Shown one piece after another: positions 1-6,246 of a DNA stretch of 16,196 nt. The notes under the pieces are model-generated. The model ran no database searches, was not told the origin of the DNA, and worked only from the letters and a program-made list of their open reading frames with translations. The DNA is from Leucobacter sp. UBA1945 (lineage in GTDB: Bacteria > Actinomycetota > Actinomycetes > Actinomycetales > Microbacteriaceae). The translations under genes were made by a program, and so were the position numbers. The stretch is taken from NCBI GenBank assembly GCA_002336855.1, contig DDEV01000141.1, positions 1 to 16,196 of the forward strand. Direction: 5' to 3'. Position 1 is the stretch's first letter. Each line of letters starts with the position of its first letter.

Positions 1-1184
1 TCTGGTCGTACGGTTCGGGTTACGGCGGAAACGCGCTGCTCTCGAAGAAGTGCTTCGCGCTGCGCATCGCCAGCGTCATGGGCAAGAACGAGGGCTGGCT
101 CGCAGAGCACATGCTGCTGCTGAAGCTCACCAACACCGAGTCGGGCAAGGCCTACCACTTGTCGGCGGCGTTCCCCTCGGCATGCGGCAAGACCAACCTC
201 GCGATGCTGCAGCCCACCATCCCGGGCTGGAAGGTCGAGACCATTGGCGATGACATCGCTTGGCTGCGCCCCGGTCGTGACGGCCGCCTCTACGCGATCA
301 ACCCCGAAGCAGGTTTCTTCGGCGTCGCGCCCGGCACTGGCGAGTCGACCAACCCGGTTGCGATGGAGACCCTCTGGGGCAACACCATCTACACCAACGT
401 CGCACTCACCGACGAGGGTGATGTGTGGTGGGAGGGCAAGACCGACTTGGTGCCCGCACACCTGATCGACTGGCAGGGCAACGACTGGACGCCAGAATCG
501 GGCCGCCCCGCCGCGCACCCGAACTCGCGCTTCACTGTGCCGATTCAGCAGACGCCGACGCTCGCAGACGACTGGTTCGAGCAAGACGGCGTGCCGCTCG
601 ACGCGATCCTTTTCGGAGGTCGCCGTGCGACCAACATTCCTCTTGTCGCGCAGTCGCTCTCATGGCAGCACGGTGTGTTCGTCGGCGCCACGATCTCTTC
701 TGAGAAGACGGCGGCCCAGGAGGGCACCGTCGGCGAGCTTCGCCGAGATCCCTTCGCGATGCTGCCCTTCTGCGGCTACAACATGGCCGACTACTGGGGC
801 CACTGGCTCGAGATGGGCGAGAAGCTCGGCGAGAAGGCCCCGAAGATCTTCCAGGTGAACTGGTTCCGCAAGGGCGCCGACGGCCGCTTCCTGTGGCCCG
901 GCTTCGGCGATAACTCGCGCGTGATCGACTGGATCATTCGCAGCGTCGAGGGCGAGCACACCGGCCGTGAGACCGCGATCGGCACCGTTCCCGCCGCGGG
1001 CGAACTGAACCTCAGCGGCATCGAGTCGGTTGAAGCCGAGCTCGACGAGCTCTTCGCAATCGATGCGACTTCGTGGCTTGCCGAGTGCGACCTGACCGAA
1101 GAATTCTTCGCCAAGTTCGGCGACCGCCTGCCACAGGCGCTCGAAGCTGAACTCAGCGCACTGCGGAGCCGCCTCAGCGCCTAA
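1..1184 (+). CDS. pckG: Phosphoenolpyruvate carboxykinase (GTP), 5'-truncated by the window edge
   Basis: Cytosolic enzyme that converts oxaloacetate and GTP to PEP, CO2 and GDP, the entry step of gluconeogenesis from TCA-cycle carbon. The frame is open from base 3 and 393 residues are visible before TAA at 1182-1184; family members are about 600 residues, so roughly the first third lies upstream. The visible part begins with the conserved substrate-binding stretch SGYGGNALLSKKCFALRI. It then shows the kinase-1 P-loop FPSACGKTN (171-197), the metal-binding kinase-2 segment ETIGDDIAWL just after it, FFGVAPGT, and the GTP-type FGGRR motif (612-626). These motifs separate it from the ATP-dependent family. 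An ATG at base 78 lies inside the conserved domain and is not the real start. Two hairpins and a tRNA follow. The coding region looks intact, with no frameshift. Confidence 0.97.
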   Translation, partial: WSYGSGYGGNALLSKKCFALRIASVMGKNEGWLAEHMLLLKLTNTESGKAYHLSAAFPSACGKTNLAMLQPTIPGWKVETIGDDIAWLRPGRDGRLYAINPEAGFFGVAPGTGESTNPVAMETLWGNTIYTNVALTDEGDVWWEGKTDLVPAHLIDWQGNDWTPESGRPAAHPNSRFTVPIQQTPTLADDWFEQDGVPLDAILFGGRRATNIPLVAQSLSWQHGVFVGATISSEKTAAQEGTVGELRRDPFAMLPFCGYNMADYWGHWLEMGEKLGEKAPKIFQVNWFRKGADGRFLWPGFGDNSRVIDWIIRSVEGEHTGRETAIGTVPAAGELNLSGIESVEAELDELFAIDATSWLAECDLTEEFFAKFGDRLPQALEAELSALRSRLSA

Positions 1185-1196
1185 CCGCCATAGACC

Positions 1197-1231
1197 GTGG
1201 ATCCTTACGTTCTGCCCGACGTAGGATCCAC
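1197..1231 (+). terminator. Stem-loop downstream of pckG (no T tract)
   Basis: A 13-bp stem with one bulged T at 1206: arms 1197-1210 and 1219-1231, with an 8-base loop. It starts 12 bases after the pckG stop. No run of T follows, so on its own it is a poor intrinsic terminator. It may protect the mRNA 3' end or act together with the second hairpin just downstream. Confidence 0.6.
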
Positions 1232-1239
1232 CACATACC

Positions 1240-1280
1240 GTGAGCCCCGAGCGCTGCCCCGCCCGGGGCTCACTACTTTT
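1240..1280 (+). terminator. Rho-independent terminator of pckG
   Basis: A perfect 10-bp stem: GTGAGCCCCG at 1240-1249 pairs with CGGGGCTCAC at 1264-1273, with a 14-base loop. It is followed by TACTTTT (1274-1280). This is the likely transcription end for pckG and separates it from the tRNA gene starting at 1316. Confidence 0.75.
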
Positions 1281-1315
1281 CTACCGCTAAGCTTGAGGCG
1301 GCCTAAGCGCAATAG

Positions 1316-1392
1316 CCCCCAATAGCCCAACCGGCAGAGGCAGTCGACTTAAAATCGATACAGTCAGGGTTCGAATCCCTGTTGGGGGACCA
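1316..1392 (+). tRNA. tRNA with anticodon UAA (Leu), class I fold, CCA encoded
   Basis: A complete cloverleaf can be drawn. The acceptor stem CCCCCAA (1316-1322) pairs with TTGGGGG (1382-1388). Discriminator A is at 1389 and the encoded CCA at 1390-1392. The D arm has a 3-bp stem (GCC/GGC) and an 11-base loop containing GG. The anticodon stem is GTCGA (1343-1347) with TCGAT (1355-1359), and the loop CTTAAAA puts anticodon TAA at 1350-1352. The T arm is CAGGG TTCGAAT CCCTG (1365-1381). By anticodon it reads UUA/UUG leucine codons, and A73 suits leucine. The variable region is only five bases (1360-1364), whereas bacterial leucine tRNAs normally carry a long variable arm. The first pair is C1-G72, more typical of proline than leucine. 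Amino-acid identity is therefore less certain than the structure. Confidence 0.9.
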
Positions 1393-1420
1393 ACTCGAGC
1401 GAGCGGGTCAGTGCTGTAGA

Positions 1421-1426
1421 TAGACT
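1421..1426 (+). promoter_or_regulatory. -10 box TAGACT of a probable leaderless transcript
   Basis: TAGACT fits the actinobacterial TANNNT -10 pattern. Six bases separate it from the ATG at 1433, which places the transcription start on the A of the start codon. No convincing -35 hexamer or Shine-Dalgarno sequence is visible. Only 40 bases lie between the tRNA 3' end and the ATG. Confidence 0.6.
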
Positions 1427-1432
1427 GCGAAT

Positions 1433-2704
1433 ATGACCATTGATCTGGCAGCGACGGAGCTGCTGAGCGCAGCAGGCAGGCAGCCCTGGCTTCAACCGGA
1501 CGAATACTGGCAGCGTCTCACCGCGGCAACACAGCATCTGAGCGCACCGGTCGTCGCGCTCGGCGTTGAAGCGCTGGCGCACAACGCCCACGACATACTT
1601 CGCCGCGCGAAAGGCAAACCCGTTCGTGTCGCCTCGAAGTCGATCAGGGTGCGCGGCGTGCTCGACGCCGTGCTCGCGCTTCCCGGCTATCAGGGAGTGC
1701 TCGCCTACACGCTGGCCGAGGCGCTCTGGCTGAGCGAAACGATCGATGACATCGTCGTCGCCTATCCCACCGCCGACCGTGCAGCGCTTGCCGCGCTCGC
1801 CGCAGACGAGCGGGCGGCAAGCCGCATCGCCGTCATGATCGATAGCGTGGATCAGCTCGAGCTCATCGACAGAGTCGCACCGCCCGCGAGCCGCGCCCCG
1901 ATTCGCGTCTGCCTCGACTTCGACGCCTCGTGGAACACGAGGCTGCTCGGCAGTATCGGAGCGTTGCGGTCACCCGTACACGAGCCTGCGCAGCTGCGGC
2001 GGCTCGCGGAGCGCGTGCTGCAGCGGCGAGGGTTCGAGCTTGTCGGCATCATGTCGTATGAGGCGCAGATCGCGGGTGTCGGCGACGAGCCGATCGGCGA
2101 CCCGGCGAAGGGGGTACTCATGCGCGCGATTCAGCACAAGAGCGCGGCCGAGCTTGCCGACCGTCGGGCTGAGGCGATCTCAGCGGTGCAAGCGCTGCGC
2201 CCCCTCGAGTTCGTGAACGGTGGCGGCACCGGCTCAATCGAGCGCACCGTCGCCGAAGATGCGATTACCGAGGTTGCCGTCGGCAGCGGGATCTTCGGGC
2301 CACACCTCTTCGATAACTACCGCGCGTTCACTCCGGCTCCCGCCGTTGCATTTGCGCTCGACGTGGTGCGCCGTCCGAATCGAGACACCGCCACGCTGCT
2401 CGGCGGCGGCTGGATCGCCTCGGGCGTCGCGGGGCAAGACCGCCTGCCCCAGGTCGTGCACCCCGCGGGCCTCTCGTACGCCCCGCGCGAGGGAGCTGGC
2501 GAGGTGCAGACCCCGTTGAGCGGCAAGGCGGCACGCCAGCTCTCGATCGGAGACCGCGTCTGGCTGCGGCACACGAAGTCTGGCGAGATCATGGAGCACG
2601 CGAACGAGGTGGTTCCCGTGCAGCTCGGTTCGCCGGGCAACGGGGGATCCTCTGCCCTCGAACCGATAATGAGCTACCGAGGAGAAGGGAAATGCTTTCT
2701 ATGA
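1433..2704 (+). CDS. Fold-type III PLP enzyme, alanine racemase / D-threonine aldolase-like (amino acid deaminase/aldolase)
   Basis: A 423-residue protein of the family that groups D-threonine aldolases, D-serine dehydratases and relatives, with an N-terminal alanine-racemase-type barrel and a C-terminal beta domain. The expected PLP lysine is K69 in RVASKSIR. The C-terminal part carries HTKSGEIMEHANEV (H380 to V393), resembling the conserved metal and substrate region of D-serine dehydratase-like proteins. I infer a PLP-dependent reaction on a D-amino acid or beta-hydroxy amino acid in the cytosol; the sequence does not fix the substrate. The ATG at 1433 is favoured because a TAGACT -10 box lies exactly six bases before it, suggesting a leaderless mRNA. 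The 3' end overlaps the next gene by 13 bases, pointing to co-transcription and coupled translation. It is unlikely to be the cell-wall alanine racemase Alr, which is shorter and has different motifs. Confidence 0.85.
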   Translation: MTIDLAATELLSAAGRQPWLQPDEYWQRLTAATQHLSAPVVALGVEALAHNAHDILRRAKGKPVRVASKSIRVRGVLDAVLALPGYQGVLAYTLAEALWLSETIDDIVVAYPTADRAALAALAADERAASRIAVMIDSVDQLELIDRVAPPASRAPIRVCLDFDASWNTRLLGSIGALRSPVHEPAQLRRLAERVLQRRGFELVGIMSYEAQIAGVGDEPIGDPAKGVLMRAIQHKSAAELADRRAEAISAVQALRPLEFVNGGGTGSIERTVAEDAITEVAVGSGIFGPHLFDNYRAFTPAPAVAFALDVVRRPNRDTATLLGGGWIASGVAGQDRLPQVVHPAGLSYAPREGAGEVQTPLSGKAARQLSIGDRVWLRHTKSGEIMEHANEVVPVQLGSPGNGGSSALEPIMSYRGEGKCFL

Positions 2705-4005
2705 CCGCGAAATGGCGCAACTGGGCGCGCACAGAGAAGTCGCGCCCCGTGCTCGAAATAGCCCCGCGCACCATCGACCAGGTAGTGCTCGCAGTGCAGC
2801 GCGCCCGCGAGACCGGGCACACGGTAAAGCCCATCGGCGCCTCGCACAGCTTCACGGCGATCGGGGCAACCGACGGCGTGCGCCTCAGCATGGAGTCGCT
2901 GCGCGGCCTCGTCGATGTCGATCTCGAACGCGGCCGCGTCACGCTCTGGGCGGGTACGCACCTCTGGGAGTTGCCGTCGATTCTCGACCCTCTCGGTCTC
3001 GCGCTCGAGAACATGGGCGACATCGACCGCCAGACCATCACCGGAGCGACTTCGACCGGCACGCACGGTACCGGCATCGGCATCGGCGGGTTGTCGACCC
3101 GCATTGTCGGCGCCACGCTCGTCACCGGTACCGGCGAGATTATTGATATCGACGAGGATCGAAACGCCGAACTTCTGCCGGCCGTCGCGCTCGGCCTCGG
3201 CGCCCTCGGGGTGCTGCTGACCGTGACCATCCAGTGCGTGCCTCGGTTTCTGTTGCGCGCCGTCGAAGCGCCAGCGCCCTTCGAAGAGGTGCTCGAAAAC
3301 TATGAACACCTGAACCGGGAAGCCGACCACTTCGAGTTCTACTGGTTTCCGCACACCGAGAGCACGCGCACCAAGACGAACACCCGTCTGCCCCTCGACG
3401 CTGGCGCGAAGCCGCTCGGCAAAGTCTCGCGCTTCGTCGACGAGGAGGTCGTGAACAACGCGATGCTCGCTGCGGTTGTTGGCTTCGAACGAATCGTGCC
3501 CAGCACCACGCCCAGCATCAACCGCGCGATCGAGTCGATTTCGAGCAGTCGGGACTACTCCGACATCTCGCACCGCGTGTTCGTGACGAACCGGCGCGTG
3601 CGTTTTCGCGAGATGGAGTACGCACTACCGTTCGAGGCGGTGCCAACCGCGCTGCGTGAACTGCGCGAGATGATCGACCGCAAGGGCTACCGAATCTCGT
3701 TCCCGGTCGAGGTGCGGGCCGCGGCCGCCGACCAGCTGCTGCTTTCGACCGCGCACGGGCGCGAGAGCGGCTACGTTGCGGTGCACCGCTACTGGCGCGA
3801 TCCTGACCACGAATATTTCAGGGAGGCCGAAGCTGTGCTGAGGGCGCACGACGGTCGGCCGCACTGGGGCAAGATGCACACGCGCGACGCAGAGTCGCTG
3901 CGCTCGACGTACCCGAAGTTCGACGAGTTTCTTGCAGTGCGAAACCGGCTCGACCCGGACCGCGTCTTCGCGAACCCTTACCTCGACCGAGTGCTCGGGG
4001 AGTAA
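2692..4005 (+). CDS. D-arabinono-1,4-lactone oxidase / aldonolactone dehydrogenase-type FAD protein
   Basis: A 437-residue flavoprotein with an N-terminal FAD-binding type 4 (VAO/PCMH-fold) domain, about residues 15-180, and a C-terminal aldonolactone-oxidase domain. GASHSFTAIGATDG (from residue 49) contains H52 at the position where sugar-lactone oxidases attach FAD covalently. STGTHGTG (121-128) and HWGK (391-394) are also family hallmarks. Relatives oxidise aldono-1,4-lactones such as D-arabinono-, L-gulono- or L-galactono-lactone; the mycobacterial relative is an L-gulono-lactone dehydrogenase. The exact substrate cannot be read here. ATG at 2692 has AGGAG (2680-2684) seven bases upstream. 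ATG at 2701 forms an ATGA overlap with the preceding stop but lies farther from the ribosome-binding site. Overlap with the PLP-enzyme gene indicates one operon. A hairpin at 4016-4045 follows. Confidence 0.9.
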   Translation: MLSMTAKWRNWARTEKSRPVLEIAPRTIDQVVLAVQRARETGHTVKPIGASHSFTAIGATDGVRLSMESLRGLVDVDLERGRVTLWAGTHLWELPSILDPLGLALENMGDIDRQTITGATSTGTHGTGIGIGGLSTRIVGATLVTGTGEIIDIDEDRNAELLPAVALGLGALGVLLTVTIQCVPRFLLRAVEAPAPFEEVLENYEHLNREADHFEFYWFPHTESTRTKTNTRLPLDAGAKPLGKVSRFVDEEVVNNAMLAAVVGFERIVPSTTPSINRAIESISSSRDYSDISHRVFVTNRRVRFREMEYALPFEAVPTALRELREMIDRKGYRISFPVEVRAAAADQLLLSTAHGRESGYVAVHRYWRDPDHEYFREAEAVLRAHDGRPHWGKMHTRDAESLRSTYPKFDEFLAVRNRLDPDRVFANPYLDRVLGE

Positions 4006-4015
4006 CTCATTGCGT

Positions 4016-4045
4016 CGAGAACGCTGCGCTCTCACAGCGTTCTCG
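4016..4045 (+). terminator. Stem-loop after the lactone oxidase gene, overlapping the lemA promoter area
   Basis: An 11-bp perfect stem: CGAGAACGCTG (4016-4026) with CAGCGTTCTCG (4035-4045), and an 8-base loop. It begins ten bases after the preceding stop. No T tract follows, so termination would be weak or factor-assisted. Its right arm covers the position expected for the -35 element of the downstream lemA-like gene. Confidence 0.6.
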
Positions 4046-4058
4046 CTACCTCAATCGA

Positions 4059-4064
4059 TAGGAT
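4059..4064 (+). promoter_or_regulatory. -10 box TAGGAT of a probable leaderless lemA-like transcript
   Basis: TAGGAT (TANNNT pattern) is followed by exactly six bases and then ATG at 4071. No Shine-Dalgarno sequence is present. This argues for ATG 4071 as the start rather than the in-frame TTG at 4065, which would lie upstream of the predicted transcription start. Confidence 0.6.
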
Positions 4065-4070
4065 TTGAGC

Positions 4071-4637
4071 ATGTCTGGGCTCGTTACGACACTCATCATT
4101 CTCGGCGTCATCGTGGTGCTCGCGATCTACGTGTGGATCACCTATAACTCGCTGATCTCGCTGCGCGTTCGAGTTGACGAAGCCTGGAGCGACATCACAG
4201 TTCAGCTGAAGCGTCGCGCCGACCTCATTCCCAACCTCGTCGAATCGGTCAAGGGATACGCTGCGCACGAGAAGAGCGTGTTCGAAGCGGTCACTCAGGC
4301 GCGCGCCGAGACGATCTCGGCCCAGTCCCCTGCTGAGGCCACCCTGGCAGAGGGGCACATGCAGCAGGCGCTGAAGAGCATCTTCGCAGTGGCAGAAGCC
4401 TACCCGCAGCTGCAGGCCAGCCAGAACTTCTTGCAATTGCAGTCTGAGCTTGTCGACACCGAGAACAAGATCCAGGCCTCGCGCCGCTTCTTCAACGGTG
4501 GTGTGCGCGAGTACAACACAAAGTTGCAGCTCTTTCCGAACAACCTCTTCGCGAAGATGTTCGGCTTCGAAGCCCGCGACTTCTTCGAGGTCGACAACGT
4601 GGCTGCAATCTCCGAGCCGCCGCGCATCCAGTTCTAG
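4071..4637 (+). CDS. LemA family membrane protein
   Basis: A 188-residue LemA-type protein. Residues about 4-24 form a single hydrophobic N-terminal membrane helix, followed by a cytosolic or extracytosolic helical domain. The family-typical block NSLISLRVRVDEAWSDITV, then KRRADLIPNLVE, is directly visible, as is the C-terminal region with FNGGVREYNTK and AKMFGF. Length agrees with the family (about 180-200). The molecular role of LemA proteins is not settled; they are often found near membrane proteins or proteases, but here the neighbours are a lactone oxidase and an MFS exporter. ATG 4071 is chosen because the -10 box TAGGAT precedes it by six bases, implying leaderless transcription. The downstream MFS gene has its own promoter, so these two need not form an operon. 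Confidence 0.9.
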   Translation: MSGLVTTLIILGVIVVLAIYVWITYNSLISLRVRVDEAWSDITVQLKRRADLIPNLVESVKGYAAHEKSVFEAVTQARAETISAQSPAEATLAEGHMQQALKSIFAVAEAYPQLQASQNFLQLQSELVDTENKIQASRRFFNGGVREYNTKLQLFPNNLFAKMFGFEARDFFEVDNVAAISEPPRIQF

Positions 4638-4659
4638 TCGGCGTCCGTTGCGCTGGTAG

Positions 4660-4687
4660 CTGACACGCCTGCGCAGAGGCGTATGGT
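4660..4687 (+). promoter_or_regulatory. Sigma-70-type promoter of the MFS transporter gene
   Basis: CTGACA (4660-4665, five of six matches to TTGACA) and TATGGT (4682-4687, TANNNT) are separated by 16 bases. The predicted start of transcription is near 4694, which leaves a short leader containing the AAGGAGG ribosome-binding site. An inverted repeat fills the spacer. Confidence 0.6.
4665..4682. promoter_or_regulatory. Inverted repeat inside the MFS promoter spacer, possible operator
   Basis: ACGCCT (4665-4670) and AGGCGT (4677-4682) are perfect inverted arms around the six bases GCGCAG. The element exactly spans the gap between the -35 and -10 boxes, a position where a bound repressor would block RNA polymerase or a MerR-type activator would act. 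No candidate regulator gene is adjacent. A small hairpin ending the lemA-like transcript is the alternative. Confidence 0.4.
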
Positions 4688-4701
4688 AGAGGTAGCAATT
4701 C

Positions 4702-4708
4702 AAGGAGG
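4702..4708 (+). promoter_or_regulatory. Ribosome-binding site AAGGAGG deciding the MFS start
   Basis: A full-strength Shine-Dalgarno sequence 11 bases before GTG 4720. The in-frame ATG at 4729 would be 20 bases away, so the GTG is the better start. Confidence 0.7.
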
Positions 4709-4719
4709 CTGCCCGCAAC

Positions 4720-6183
4720 GTGTCATCAATGTTCCGATCCCTGAACGTGCGAAACTACCGCATCTGGTTTATCGGAGCGCTGATATCAAATGTCGGAGCC
4801 TGGATGCAGGCAACGGCCCAGAACTGGGTGGTGCTCACCGAGCTGAGCGACACGAACGCGGTCGCGGTAGGCGTGACAATGGCGCTGCAGTTTGGGCCGC
4901 AGCTGCTGCTCGTACCTTTCAGCGGCGCGGTTGCCGACCGCTTCGATCGGCGCAAGGTGCTGATGGTGACTCAGTCGCTGCTCATGCTGCTCGCGCTCGG
5001 TCTCGGACTGCTGCTGGTGTTCGGCATTGCGGAACTCTGGCACCTCTACGCCTTCGCCCTCGCGCTCGGCGTCGTGAATGCCTTCGACACACCCGCACGT
5101 CAGGCGTTCGTCTCAGATCTCGTCGGTGTCGACCAGCTTTCGAACGCGGTCGCGCTCAACTCCGCCTCGTTCAATTCGGCGCGGCTTATCGGCCCGGCAG
5201 CGGCGGGCGTGCTCATCGCGCTCGTCGGCTCGGGTTGGGTGTTCGTGTTGAACTCGGTCTCGTTCATCGCAATGCTCGTCGCGCTCGCCGCCATTCGCAT
5301 TCCGAGAGCGCCGCGCGAAGTGAGCGGGCGCGAATCGCAGGGCAACCAACTCGTGGCGGGCTTTCGCTACGTGATCAGACGGCACGATCTTGTTGTTATT
5401 TTTCTCATCGTGTTCGTGATCGGCGCGTTCGGCATGAACTTTCCAGTGTTCTCATCGACCATGGCGGTCGAGTTCGGTCGTGGTGCGGGGGAGTACGGGC
5501 TGCTTTCATCCATTCTCGCGATCGGTTCGCTCGCGGGAGCACTGCTCGTTGCGAAGCGGCCTGCTGCGAGGTTCCGGGTCGTCGTGCTCGCAGCGGGCGG
5601 TTTCGGCGCAGCGAGCCTCGTGAGCGCACTCATGCCGAGCTTCTGGGCTTTTGCCGCGACGCTCGTGCTGCTCGGCTTCTGCACGGCGACCCTGCTCTCG
5701 ACCGCGAACGCCTTCGTGCAGACGACCACCGACCCAGCCGTGCGCGGCAGGGTGCTCTCGCTCTATTTCGCGATCCTCATGGGCGGCACCCCGCTCGGCG
5801 CTCCGATCGTCGGTGCGATTTCAGACGCGTTCGGTGCGCGCTGGGGCCTCGGCGTTGCCGCACTCTCCGGTTTCGTCGCCTTCGCGATCGGCATCGGGTG
5901 GCTGCTCGTCGAGCGCCAATTGCGCGTGCACATTGGCGCCCGCGGGCACCTCACCGTCACACACGCTGGCAGGCCAGGGGCCGGTGATGATCCTCGAGCC
6001 CAAATCGAAACGCTGACCGCGCCGCTCTCGGTGCTGCGACGCGAGCCGGTGATCCTTTCAGAAGCGAACTCTGCACCGCAAAGCGGTGCGCTGAGCGAGG
6101 GCCTCACCGGCCCGATATCGATCATCGAATCTGAGCCTCTGGAGCGCGACGATATGCCTTCGAAAGCCGATGAAGACGGGTAA
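4720..6183 (+). CDS. MFS transporter, DHA3 / MFS_3 drug-exporter type
   Basis: A 487-residue integral membrane protein of the major facilitator superfamily, close to the EntS-like / DHA3 group of proton-driven exporters. The start FRSLNVRNYRIWFIG is characteristic of that group. Motif A appears as GAVADRFDRRK in the loop between helices 2 and 3, and FDTPARQAFV follows later. The hydrophobic pattern fits twelve helices up to about residue 398. After that comes an 89-residue hydrophilic tail (399-487), rich in Glu, Asp and Ser and with no recognisable domain, longer than usual in the family. The GTG start is set by AAGGAGG at 4702-4708. The gene has its own promoter with an inverted repeat in the spacer. 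The substrate cannot be told from sequence. No terminator is visible before aspA, so some read-through into aspA is possible. Confidence 0.9.
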   Translation: MSSMFRSLNVRNYRIWFIGALISNVGAWMQATAQNWVVLTELSDTNAVAVGVTMALQFGPQLLLVPFSGAVADRFDRRKVLMVTQSLLMLLALGLGLLLVFGIAELWHLYAFALALGVVNAFDTPARQAFVSDLVGVDQLSNAVALNSASFNSARLIGPAAAGVLIALVGSGWVFVLNSVSFIAMLVALAAIRIPRAPREVSGRESQGNQLVAGFRYVIRRHDLVVIFLIVFVIGAFGMNFPVFSSTMAVEFGRGAGEYGLLSSILAIGSLAGALLVAKRPAARFRVVVLAAGGFGAASLVSALMPSFWAFAATLVLLGFCTATLLSTANAFVQTTTDPAVRGRVLSLYFAILMGGTPLGAPIVGAISDAFGARWGLGVAALSGFVAFAIGIGWLLVERQLRVHIGARGHLTVTHAGRPGAGDDPRAQIETLTAPLSVLRREPVILSEANSAPQSGALSEGLTGPISIIESEPLERDDMPSKADEDG

Positions 6184-6246
6184 GCTTAAGGGCGGTACTG
6201 CAGCGGGGCTACTCGCTGGTTAACTTCGAAAACGGAGCCGATACAC

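Noticed and set aside
4683..5987. Plus-strand open frame (434 residues) in another frame of the MFS gene
   Set aside because: Arg-rich, low-complexity product without membrane helices or motifs; the overlapping MFS frame has full family signatures and a ribosome-binding site.
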